A DNA stretch of 5,012 nucleotides from a bacterium (GTDB lineage Bacteria > Bacillota > Bacilli > Lactobacillales > Streptococcaceae), in NCBI GenBank assembly GCA_905221235.1, contig CAJNCJ010000031.1:1-5012 (forward strand), read 5' to 3'. The position numbers and the translations under genes are program-made. The notes under the pieces are model-generated. The model was given only the letters and a program-made list of their open reading frames with translations, was not told the origin of the DNA and ran no database searches. Shown here piece after piece: positions 1-4,934 of the stretch; positions within the stretch are counted from its first letter, which is position 1; the number at the start of each line of letters is the position of its first letter.

Positions 1-5
1 TACCA

Positions 6-77
6 TAGTCCGTACGGGATTCGAACCCGTGTTACCGCCGTGAAAAGGCGGTGTCTTAACCCCTTGACCAACGGACC
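6..77 (-). tRNA. tRNA-Glu, anticodon UUC
   Basis: On the minus strand this 72-base stretch folds as a complete cloverleaf. The 7-bp acceptor stem pairs GGTCCGT with ACGGACT, closing on a G-U pair. The anticodon stem CCGCC/GGCGG holds the loop TTTTCAC, which puts TTC at the anticodon and reads GAA/GAG glutamate codons. The T arm is ACGGG-TTCGAAT-CCCGT, and A is the discriminator base. The next bases are TGG, so CCA is not encoded and must be added after transcription. It lies downstream of comX on the same strand and has its own strong promoter. In pneumococcus, as I recall, the comX copies lie beside rRNA operons with a tRNA-Glu in between, so an rRNA operon may follow beyond position 1. That part is inference. 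Confidence 0.97.
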
Positions 78-98
78 AGAGTTGTTATTTTCAACTCT
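78..98 (-). other. Stem-loop in the tRNA-Glu 5' leader
   Basis: The minus strand carries AGAGTTG (98-92), a seven-base A/T loop and CAACTCT (84-78), a perfect 7-bp inverted repeat ending on the base just before G1 of the tRNA. With the predicted start near 96-97, the primary transcript would open with most of this hairpin. The RNase P cleavage site would lie at its foot. The pairing is plain in the sequence; a role in processing or 5'-end protection is inference. Confidence 0.6.
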
Positions 99-102
99 TA
101 CT

Positions 103-159
103 ATTATACCGACTTTTCAAACTTTGTCAACACCTTTTTTAAACTTTTTTTACTTTTTT
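103..159 (-). promoter_or_regulatory. Strong sigma-A promoter of tRNA-Glu with upstream A-tracts
   Basis: The minus strand reads TTGACA (130-125), a 16-base spacer and TATAAT (108-103), both hexamers matching consensus exactly. Transcription should begin near 96-97, giving a leader of about 20 bases before the mature tRNA. Just upstream of the -35 are three A-tracts on the minus strand (159-154, 151-145 and 140-135). They are spaced roughly one helical turn apart and look like an UP element or curved DNA, as is common at stable-RNA promoters. The hexamers are seen directly; the UP role is inferred. Confidence 0.9.
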
Positions 160-169
160 GCATGAATTC

Positions 170-649
170 CTAATGAGTACGGATGTCAAACTCTTTAAAC
201 ACAATACGTAAGTCTCTTAACACTCTTTGACGACCTCGAAAGCGTTCATGTCTTAAGACGCGTTCTAACTCTTCTTGTTTGTCTTTACTTTGTTTGTTTC
301 TATAATCTCTTAGTGTTTCATGAAAGAGATAATAATCGTCTAGCCAGAGTCCTCCATCACTTATACGATGACTTATCTCACCCACTTCTTCATAAAGCTC
401 TTTATCATATCTCCGTTTTTGACTTTCTTGTTTACGGAGATAATCTAGAATTCGATTCCGGAATTTTGTTTTGAAATATTTCCTTAAACGAGGGATATCT
501 TCTACTAGCCCTTCTTCGCTACTAATCAATTCATGTAGACATATCATTCCCTCTTGATTCCAGTCCGATAACTCCCACAAATGAAGGTAATATTCATTTC
601 TACACTTGTATACAATTCCTTGGACTTCTTCATACAATTCTTTAAGCAT
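170..649 (-). CDS. comX: ComX (SigX), competence-specific alternative sigma factor
   Basis: This 159-residue protein matches the length of pneumococcal ComX and closely resembles it from memory (for example RKYFKTKFRNRILDY and GGLWLDDYYLFHETLRDYR). ComX binds core RNA polymerase and directs it to late competence genes with the TACGAATA combox, switching on DNA uptake and recombination. Residues about 1-80 correspond to a divergent sigma-70 region 2: DWNQEG at 29-34 resembles region 2.2, and the basic helix at 58-80 fits regions 2.3-2.4. The basic C-terminus, about 128-157, fits a region-4 helix-turn-helix. The ATG at 649 has an AGGGG Shine-Dalgarno six to seven bases upstream. The gene stands alone behind a ComE-type promoter, and I see no combox. 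Pneumococcus has two near-identical copies; beside nusG this corresponds to the comX2 locus. The reading frame is intact. Confidence 0.96.
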   Translation of the reverse strand: MLKELYEEVQGIVYKCRNEYYLHLWELSDWNQEGMICLHELISSEEGLVEDIPRLRKYFKTKFRNRILDYLRKQESQKRRYDKELYEEVGEISHRISDGGLWLDDYYLFHETLRDYRNKQSKDKQEELERVLRHERFRGRQRVLRDLRIVFKEFDIRTH

Positions 650-670
650 AATCTTCCCCTTTCTGTGTAC

Positions 671-738
671 AGTCTAACAGATTCAGAAACACTTTTGGCA
701 CATTTCATCCATTCTGCACCCTTTAGCTCCTCAACTGC
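671..738 (-). promoter_or_regulatory. Early-competence promoter of comX: ComE box plus extended -10
   Basis: The minus strand has two 9-mers in direct orientation, GCAGTTGAG (738-730) and GCAGAATGG (717-709), separated by exactly 12 bases. This is the architecture known for ComE response-regulator sites in pneumococcus. The first copy fits the consensus well and the second is weaker. Downstream, TG-T-TAGACT (679-671) is a plausible extended -10, predicting a start near 664 and a leader of about 15 bases. No -35 hexamer is evident, as expected for an activator-dependent promoter. The repeat is seen directly, ComE binding follows from the locus, and the exact -10 is less certain. Confidence 0.8.
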
Positions 739-740
739 AC

Positions 741-764
741 AAAAAAGAGAGGACGGGCCTCTCT
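741..764 (-). terminator. Intrinsic terminator after nusG
   Basis: On the minus strand AGAGAGG (764-758), a five-base loop and CCTCTCT (752-746) form a 7-bp stem running into TTTTTT (746-741). It begins five bases beyond the nusG stop and should end the rpmG-secE-nusG transcript. The T-tract ends only two bases before the ComE box of comX, so the insulator and the comX control region are packed tightly together. Confidence 0.9.
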
Positions 765-769
765 CAGGG

Positions 770-1306
770 TTATAATTCTGCAATTTGATTTAAGTTTACT
801 TCTGCAACTGTATCATTACCAAACATAGAGATAATCATCTTCACTTTATTGTTATCAATCTCCGTAATCTTACCGGTATAATCTGCAAAAGCTCCATCAA
901 TAATACGTACAGTTTGACCAACTTCAACATCGATATCAAACTCTTGTACAGTTTGTCCCATAGAAACCAAGATATCACGAATTTCTTGTTCCAATAATGG
1001 AGTTGGTTTTGATCTATTTCCGTGAGATCCGACGAATCCTGTAACATTTGGTGTATTTCGAACAACAAACCAAGCTTCATCTGTCATGACCATTTCTACA
1101 AGAACATAACCTGGAAAGCGATTTTCTTCTACTTCTTTTCTCTTTCCATTTTTTTCAACTTGCACTGTTTGTGTTGGAATTTCAACGCGTAGAATATTAT
1201 CCAACATATTGTAGGTTTGTGCACGTTGTAATAGATTTTCTTTCACCTTATTTTCATAACCAGAATAAGTTTGTAAAACAAACCATCCTTTATCAAAACT
1301 ATCCAT
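770..1306 (-). CDS. nusG: Transcription elongation/termination factor NusG
   Basis: This 178-residue protein binds RNA polymerase during elongation, influences pausing, Rho-linked events and antitermination, and can couple transcription to translation. The NGN domain covers about residues 6-115, with WFVLQTYSGYE at 8-18, FPGYVLVEM at 64-72 and the RNTPNVTGFVG loop at 83-93. The KOW domain covers about 125-178, with VGQTVRIIDGAF at 129-140 and GKITEID at 145-151. I place the start at the ATG at 1306 because an AAAGGA Shine-Dalgarno precedes it at the proper distance. An in-frame ATG at 1321 would add five residues but has no ribosome-binding site and would itself overlap that Shine-Dalgarno. 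nusG is the last gene of rpmG-secE-nusG and is followed at once by a terminator. The secE-nusG order is conserved across bacteria. Confidence 0.97.
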   Translation of the reverse strand: MDSFDKGWFVLQTYSGYENKVKENLLQRAQTYNMLDNILRVEIPTQTVQVEKNGKRKEVEENRFPGYVLVEMVMTDEAWFVVRNTPNVTGFVGSHGNRSKPTPLLEQEIRDILVSMGQTVQEFDIDVEVGQTVRIIDGAFADYTGKITEIDNNKVKMIISMFGNDTVAEVNLNQIAEL

Positions 1307-1324
1307 GATATTTCCTTTCATAAA

Positions 1325-1359
1325 TAGAAGATTTTTAGTGTACTTTCACTACTCTTCTA
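1325..1359 (-). other. Two-part hairpin at the secE-nusG junction
   Basis: The minus strand reads TAGAAGA (1359-1353), then TAGTG (1351-1347), a six-base loop, CACTA (1340-1336), an AAAA spacer and TCTTCTA (1331-1325). This gives a 7-bp outer helix and a 5-bp inner helix, with an internal loop of one base against four. The outer helix includes the secE stop codon. No U-run follows, so it is not a normal terminator. It lies about seven bases before the nusG Shine-Dalgarno. It could be an RNA processing or stability element between the two cistrons, which is inference from position and pairing only. Confidence 0.5.
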
Positions 1360-1533
1360 AAAAATGTTAATAAATCGAATCAAACCTGAAACAATCAACT
1401 GGTCAAAAATGTAAATAATCACTACAAAGAAAGCTGTGTATTCCATGATAGAACGAAAATCTCTCCAGCTTTCCTTGCGAGTTGGCCATGTTGTGTCTTT
1501 AAGAAGTCTAAAAATATCTCCAATAAAACGCAT
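1357..1533 (-). CDS. secE: Preprotein translocase subunit SecE
   Basis: This is a 58-residue protein with the short, single-span SecE form usual in Gram-positive bacteria. It clamps SecY in the SecYEG channel that carries proteins across and into the cytoplasmic membrane. The N-terminal amphipathic part contains the family signature TTWPTRKE (residues 14-21), followed by SWRDF. The transmembrane helix is at about 31-55 (AFFVVIIYIFDQLIVSGLI). The start at 1533 is set by an AGGAGA Shine-Dalgarno overlapping the TAG stop of rpmG, which leaves nine bases between the genes and implies translational coupling. The gene lies between rpmG and nusG, the classic arrangement. Confidence 0.96.
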   Translation of the reverse strand: MRFIGDIFRLLKDTTWPTRKESWRDFRSIMEYTAFFVVIIYIFDQLIVSGLIRFINIF

Positions 1534-1542
1534 CGCTCTCTC

Positions 1543-1695
1543 CTATCTCGTTTCTCTATGTGTAGTGTACTTGCTACAATGCTTACAAAATTTATTTACT
1601 TCTAGTCGTGTAGGCTTGGGGTTTCCACTGATCTTGATTGAATAGTTTCTCGAACCACAAACCGCACAAGCTAGGCTTGCTTTTTTTAGTGCCAT
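1543..1695 (-). CDS. rpmG: 50S ribosomal protein L33, zinc-binding type
   Basis: This is a 50-residue basic protein of the large ribosomal subunit. Two CxxC pairs, C10-C13 (CAVC) and C37-C40 (CKHC), form the zinc ribbon of the Cys-containing L33 class, and [13 protein letters not shown] (25-37) is characteristic of the family. The ATG at 1695 follows a strong GGAGG ribosome-binding site. A promoter lies between this gene and the pbp2A stop, so rpmG is the first gene of rpmG-secE-nusG. Streptococci commonly carry more than one rpmG paralogue; this is the one linked to secE. Codons 6-10 contain one copy of a hyphenated palindrome that also occurs in the promoter spacer. Confidence 0.96.
   Translation of the reverse strand: MALKKASLACAVCGSRNYSIKISGNPKPTRLEVNKFCKHCSKYTTHRETR
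1667..1679 (-). repeat. Hyphenated palindrome, copy 1 (inside rpmG)
   Basis: The minus strand reads CAAGC-CTA-GCTTG, with 5-bp arms around a 3-base centre, in codons 6-10 of rpmG (Ala-Ser-Leu-Ala-Cys). Its inner 11 bases AAGCCTAGCTT are identical to copy 2, whose centre is 58 bases away. Confidence 0.6.
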
Positions 1696-1713
1696 AACGC
1701 CTCCATCTTATCT

Positions 1714-1742
1714 ATTATAACAAGAAAGCTAGGCTTTGACAA
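1714..1742 (-). promoter_or_regulatory. Sigma-A promoter of rpmG-secE-nusG
   Basis: The minus strand has TTGTCA (1742-1737), a 17-base spacer and TATAAT (1719-1714). The -10 is perfect and the -35 matches at five of six positions. The predicted start near 1707 leaves a leader of about 12 bases containing the GGAGG ribosome-binding site. It begins five bases after the pbp2A stop. The spacer is largely filled by the palindrome AAAGC-CTA-GCTTT. Confidence 0.85.
1725..1737 (-). repeat. Hyphenated palindrome, copy 2 (rpmG promoter spacer)
   Basis: The minus strand reads AAAGC-CTA-GCTTT between the -35 and -10 of the rpmG promoter, touching the last base of the -35. It shares 11 central bases with copy 1, and the outer pair changes from C-G to A-T so the symmetry is kept. 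This is an operator-like position. It could also act as a weak hairpin after pbp2A, but no T-run follows it. Confidence 0.5.
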
Positions 1743-1747
1743 GCATC

Positions 1748-3943
1748 TTAGCGAAATAGATTGACTACCGAATCCCATATTGTTTGAGCCTTTTCCTTAA
1801 TCTTCGCATCTGAGATAGCCCGGCTAGCCTCATCTACTAGACTTTGCGCACGTCCTCGAATATCAGACAAATTATCATCTGTCTGGCTATTATCATTGGT
1901 TTGTACTTGTCTTTTTGTGTTAGCTGGTGCAATTCCATTTTGCTTATAAGCATTTTCAACTGTAAAGGTGCTTCCTGGTGTATAAGGTAAAATGGTATTT
2001 GCAATGTTTCTAAAGACATGAGCAGCACCATTTGATGTAGAACCCGCTAGATAGTGATTTTCATCAGTGGTCGGGAAACCAAGCCAGTGACTAATCACTA
2101 CATCCGGAGTATAGCCAATTACCCACTGGTCACTTGTGTACTCCGGATTGAAAACTGCTTCAGTTGTTCCAGTTTTCCCTGCCATGACATAGTCTGCAGG
2201 CGATGAACTAATACCGGTACCATTGGTGAATGTCCCCAACATCATACTAGTCATCTTGTCAGCTACAGCTTTATCAATCACTCGTTTTTGTGAATTTTTA
2301 TGACTCGCAATAACCTGACCACTAGCATTTTCAATTCTACTAATAAAATGAGCTTCCGGCATTAAACCTTCATTTGCAAAGGCAGCATATGCTTGAGCCA
2401 TTTGAAGAGGATTGGTTTCGACACCGCTTCCTAAAGCGACACCAAGAACACGTTCTACCTTTTCCATGTTGAGTCCAAATTTTTCGCCTGCCTCAAAAGC
2501 CTTATCAACACCCAAATCATTAACAGTAGCAACAGCAGGTAGATTAAGCGATTCTGCCAAGGCTTGATACATAGGAACTTCTCGACTCTTTTTGATTCCT
2601 GCATAGTTATCTACCTTATAGTTGTCATACTTCATGGTATGGTTATCCAACTGCTTGTTCAAAGCCCAACCTGCCTCAACTGCTGGTGTATAAACAACTA
2701 AAGGCTTAATTGTAGAACCAGGGCTACGTTTTGATTGAGTTGCATAGTTGAAATTCCGGAATCCAGTTTTATCATTGTCAGCCACTTGACCGACAACTCC
2801 ACGAACTCCTCCTGTTTTCGGTTCAAGAGCTACACTTCCTGATTGTGCAAATGTTCCATCCTCTGCTCTCGGAAATAGCGATGTATTTTCATAGACAACC
2901 TGCATATTTGCTTGGTAGTTTTGGTCCAGCTCTGTATAAATGCGGTAGCCATTATTGACAATTTCTTCCTCTGTTAGATTATACTTGGAAACGGCTTCGT
3001 TAACCACCGCATCAAAGTAAGAAGGATAGCGGTAATCTGAGATTTTTCCTTCATACTTATCGTGCAATTGCGAAGTCATATCAACTTCTGCAGCTTCGGT
3101 TTCTTGGTTTTTATCAATATATCCTGCTGCAACCATATTTTGTAAGACAGTGTCGCGACGATTAGTCGATTCTTGTACGGAATTCAAAGGATTATACAGT
3201 TCCGGCCCTTTGAGCATCCCTGCCAGAGTCGCAGCTTGATCCAAACTCACTTCTGACGCAGAAACTCCAAAGTATTTCTTACTCGCATCTTCTACACCCC
3301 ACACACCATTTCCAAAATAGGCATTGTTAAGGTACATGGTTAGGATCTGATCCTTACTATATTTTTTAGTCAATTCTAAAGCCAAGAAAAATTCTTTCGC
3401 TTTTCTCTCAACAGTTTGATCCTGCGACAGATAGGCATTTTTAGCCAGCTGTTGGGTAATAGTAGAGCCACCACCTGAACGACCAGCAGTGACAATAGCC
3501 AAGAAGAAACGACCATAGTTAATCCCGTCATTTTTATAGAAGGAGCGGTCTTCTGTCGCAATAACGGCATTCTGCAAATTTTTACTGATATCAGTCAGTT
3601 CAACATAGGTTCCCTTTTGACCAGACAAGGCACCGGCCTCTTTTTCTTCACGGTCAAAAATGATAGTCCGAGTTTTCAAGGCGTTTTGCAAATCATTGAC
3701 ATTGGTTGACTTAGCTACAGCAAACAAATAGGTTCCAACTAGCAAACCTGCACTCAAACCTAGTATAAGGACAATCTTTGTTAGATGATAGCGACGCCAG
3801 AATTTTCTAATTGGACCCACTTGGGCTAATTTTTTTCGATCACTACGAGAGCGACGTAAGCTAGTAGAATCAGAGTCCTCTAGTTCACTTGTTTCTTTTT
3901 TAAAAAGAGAAAGAAATTTCTCGAATAATTTATCTAATTTCAT
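1748..3943 (-). CDS. pbp2A: Class A penicillin-binding protein PBP2a
   Basis: This 731-residue bifunctional peptidoglycan synthase polymerises lipid II into glycan strands and cross-links them outside the cell. The order is a basic, Ser-rich cytoplasmic tail (1-55), a signal anchor (about 56-77), the GT51 glycosyltransferase (about 100-270) and the transpeptidase (about 365-650). GT51 marks are ATEDRSFY with catalytic Glu131, GGSTITQQLAKN (158-169) and the second Glu190 in ELTKKYSK. Transpeptidase marks are S410-TIK413 with the acyl-ester serine, S465-L-N467 and K590-TGT593. A Gln/Asn/Asp-rich linker (about 676-691) leads to a helical tail. No motif is missing. Length and sequence match pneumococcal PBP2a. 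The ATG at 3943 has no clear Shine-Dalgarno, and no other Met codon lies near the N-terminus. I see no strong terminator after it, so some transcripts may run into rpmG. Confidence 0.96.
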   Translation of the reverse strand: MKLDKLFEKFLSLFKKETSELEDSDSTSLRRSRSDRKKLAQVGPIRKFWRRYHLTKIVLILGLSAGLLVGTYLFAVAKSTNVNDLQNALKTRTIIFDREEKEAGALSGQKGTYVELTDISKNLQNAVIATEDRSFYKNDGINYGRFFLAIVTAGRSGGGSTITQQLAKNAYLSQDQTVERKAKEFFLALELTKKYSKDQILTMYLNNAYFGNGVWGVEDASKKYFGVSASEVSLDQAATLAGMLKGPELYNPLNSVQESTNRRDTVLQNMVAAGYIDKNQETEAAEVDMTSQLHDKYEGKISDYRYPSYFDAVVNEAVSKYNLTEEEIVNNGYRIYTELDQNYQANMQVVYENTSLFPRAEDGTFAQSGSVALEPKTGGVRGVVGQVADNDKTGFRNFNYATQSKRSPGSTIKPLVVYTPAVEAGWALNKQLDNHTMKYDNYKVDNYAGIKKSREVPMYQALAESLNLPAVATVNDLGVDKAFEAGEKFGLNMEKVERVLGVALGSGVETNPLQMAQAYAAFANEGLMPEAHFISRIENASGQVIASHKNSQKRVIDKAVADKMTSMMLGTFTNGTGISSSPADYVMAGKTGTTEAVFNPEYTSDQWVIGYTPDVVISHWLGFPTTDENHYLAGSTSNGAAHVFRNIANTILPYTPGSTFTVENAYKQNGIAPANTKRQVQTNDNSQTDDNLSDIRGRAQSLVDEASRAISDAKIKEKAQTIWDSVVNLFR

Positions 3944-3949
3944 GCGTTT

Positions 3950-3978
3950 ATTTTATCATCTTCATCATAGGAAGACAA
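3950..3978 (-). promoter_or_regulatory. Probable pbp2A promoter, close enough for a leaderless mRNA
   Basis: The minus strand shows TTGTCT (3978-3973), a 17-base spacer and TAAAAT (3955-3950). The -35 matches at four of six positions and the -10 at five. Only six bases separate the -10 from the ATG at 3943, so initiation at the usual distance would fall on or next to the A of the start codon. A TATGAT at 3969-3964 would give a longer leader but lacks a -35 at the right spacing. Confidence 0.5.
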
Positions 3979-3984
3979 GAATTT

Positions 3985-4015
3985 AGCTATTTCCTATCCA
4001 AATAGGGCTTTTTTT
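3985..4015 (+). terminator. Possible weak terminator-like hairpin between the divergent genes
   Basis: The plus strand has AGC-TATTT (3985-3992), a seven-base loop, AAATA (4000-4004), a GG bulge and GCT (4007-4009), running into seven T (4009-4015). An alternative unbulged stem is CTATTT/AAATAG. It has the shape of a weak plus-strand terminator. It could stop antisense transcripts coming from the pbp2A side before the next promoter, or simply be AT-rich promoter DNA. Confidence 0.35.
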
Positions 4016-4023
4016 GTTACAAT
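4015..4023 (+). promoter_or_regulatory. Extended -10 promoter of the pseudouridine synthase gene
   Basis: The plus strand reads TG-T-TACAAT, an extended -10 box of the kind widely used in pneumococcus, with no good -35. It ends six bases before the ATG at 4030, so the expected start point coincides with the start codon. Confidence 0.6.
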
Positions 4024-4029
4024 ATCTGT

Positions 4030-4905
4030 ATGAAATTCACATTTACATTACCAGCCTCTTTACCTCCAATGATGGTTAAGCAATTACTAGAGGAGCAACT
4101 CCTCATCCCTAGAAAAATCCGTCATTTTTTGAGAATCAAGAAACACATTTTGATTAATCAGCGAGAAGTTCATTGGAACGAGACGGTAAATCCTGGAGAT
4201 GTTTTCCAATTGACTTTTGACGAGGAAGATTATCCCGAAAAAGAAATTCCTTGGGGCAACCCAAACCTCATTCAGGAAGTTTATCAAGACCAACACTTAA
4301 TTATTGTGAACAAACCAGAGGGGATGAAAACGCATGGTAATCAGCCAAGCGAAATCGCCCTTCTTAACCATGTCAGTGCCTATGTTGGCCAAACCTGCTA
4401 TGTCGTTCATCGTCTAGACATGGAAACCAGTGGTTTGGTTCTCTTTGCCAAAAATCCTTTTATCCTACCTATTCTCAATCGCTTATTGGAGAAAAAAGAG
4501 ATTTCTAGGGAATATTGGGCACAGATCGACGGACATATCAACAGCAAAGAACTTGTTTTCAAAGACAAAATCGGGCGTGATCGCCATGACCGCAGAAAAC
4601 GAATAGTTGATACAAAAAATGGGCAATATGCTGAAACGCATGTAAGCAGATTAAAGCAATTTCCAAACAAAACTTCCTTGGTTCGTTGCAAGTTAAAGAC
4701 AGGGCGAACCCATCAGATTCGTGTGCACCTTTCGCATCATAATCTTCCTATCCTGGGTGACCCTCTCTATAATAGTAAATCAAAGACAAGTCGGCTTATG
4801 CTTCATGCCTTTCGTATTTCCTTTACCCATCCGCTTACTCTAGAGAAATTAAGCTTCACTACCCTATCAGATACTTTTGAAAAAGAATTAAAAAAGAATG
4901 GATGA
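4030..4905 (+). CDS. RluA/RluD-family RNA pseudouridine synthase
   Basis: This 291-residue enzyme should convert uridine to pseudouridine in RNA, most likely 23S rRNA or tRNA. Family marks are NKPEGMKTH (94-102), the catalytic HRLDMETSG (127-135) with nucleophile Asp130, CKLKTGRTHQIRVHL (220-234), GDPLY (243-247) and LHA (258-260). The N-terminal part, about 15-65 (LLIPRKIRHFLRIKKHILIN, then NPGD), resembles an S4 RNA-binding fold. Streptococci have several RluA-family paralogues, so the exact target cannot be told from this sequence and I give no symbol. The ATG at 4030 lacks a Shine-Dalgarno and lies just behind an extended -10. The next Met codons at residues 14-15 have no ribosome-binding site either, so I keep the first ATG. 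The gene is divergent from pbp2A, single, and ends inside its own terminator stem. Confidence 0.93.
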   Translation: MKFTFTLPASLPPMMVKQLLEEQLLIPRKIRHFLRIKKHILINQREVHWNETVNPGDVFQLTFDEEDYPEKEIPWGNPNLIQEVYQDQHLIIVNKPEGMKTHGNQPSEIALLNHVSAYVGQTCYVVHRLDMETSGLVLFAKNPFILPILNRLLEKKEISREYWAQIDGHINSKELVFKDKIGRDRHDRRKRIVDTKNGQYAETHVSRLKQFPNKTSLVRCKLKTGRTHQIRVHLSHHNLPILGDPLYNSKSKTSRLMLHAFRISFTHPLTLEKLSFTTLSDTFEKELKKNG

Positions 4906-4922
4906 TTGTGTCATCCATTTTT
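4897..4922 (+). terminator. Intrinsic terminator overlapping the pseudouridine synthase stop
   Basis: AATGGATGA (4897-4905), a five-base loop TTGTG and TCATCCATT (4911-4919) form a perfect 9-bp stem followed by a T-run ending at 4922. The TGA stop codon is the last three bases of the left arm, so the final codons lie inside the hairpin. A run of A before the stem also allows weaker termination in the opposite direction. Confidence 0.9.
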
Positions 4923-4934
4923 CCATATAAGAAA

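Noticed and set aside
650..769. Late-competence combox (TACGAATA) near comX
   Set aside because: I looked on both strands and found none. The control site is the early-competence ComE type, so direct SigX autoactivation is not supported.
581..775. Plus-strand open frame of 64 codons opposite comX and its promoter
   Set aside because: It is antisense to comX, has no convincing ribosome-binding site or promoter, and ends within the nusG terminator region.
544..783. Open frame of 79 codons on the minus strand across the comX promoter
   Set aside because: It covers the nusG terminator, the ComE box and the 5' part of comX in another frame, and has no family features. It is a shadow of known elements.
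1307..1321. Upstream in-frame start for NusG adding MKGNI
   Set aside because: The ATG at 1321 has no Shine-Dalgarno, and its codons are themselves the Shine-Dalgarno for the ATG at 1306, which gives the usual 178-residue NusG.
1436..1645. Plus-strand open frame of 69 codons
   Set aside because: It lies antisense across secE and rpmG, both of which are clearly recognised on the minus strand.
4407..4691. Minus-strand open frame of 94 codons inside the pseudouridine synthase gene
   Set aside because: It is antisense to the catalytic core of an intact enzyme and shows no start signals or recognisable domain.
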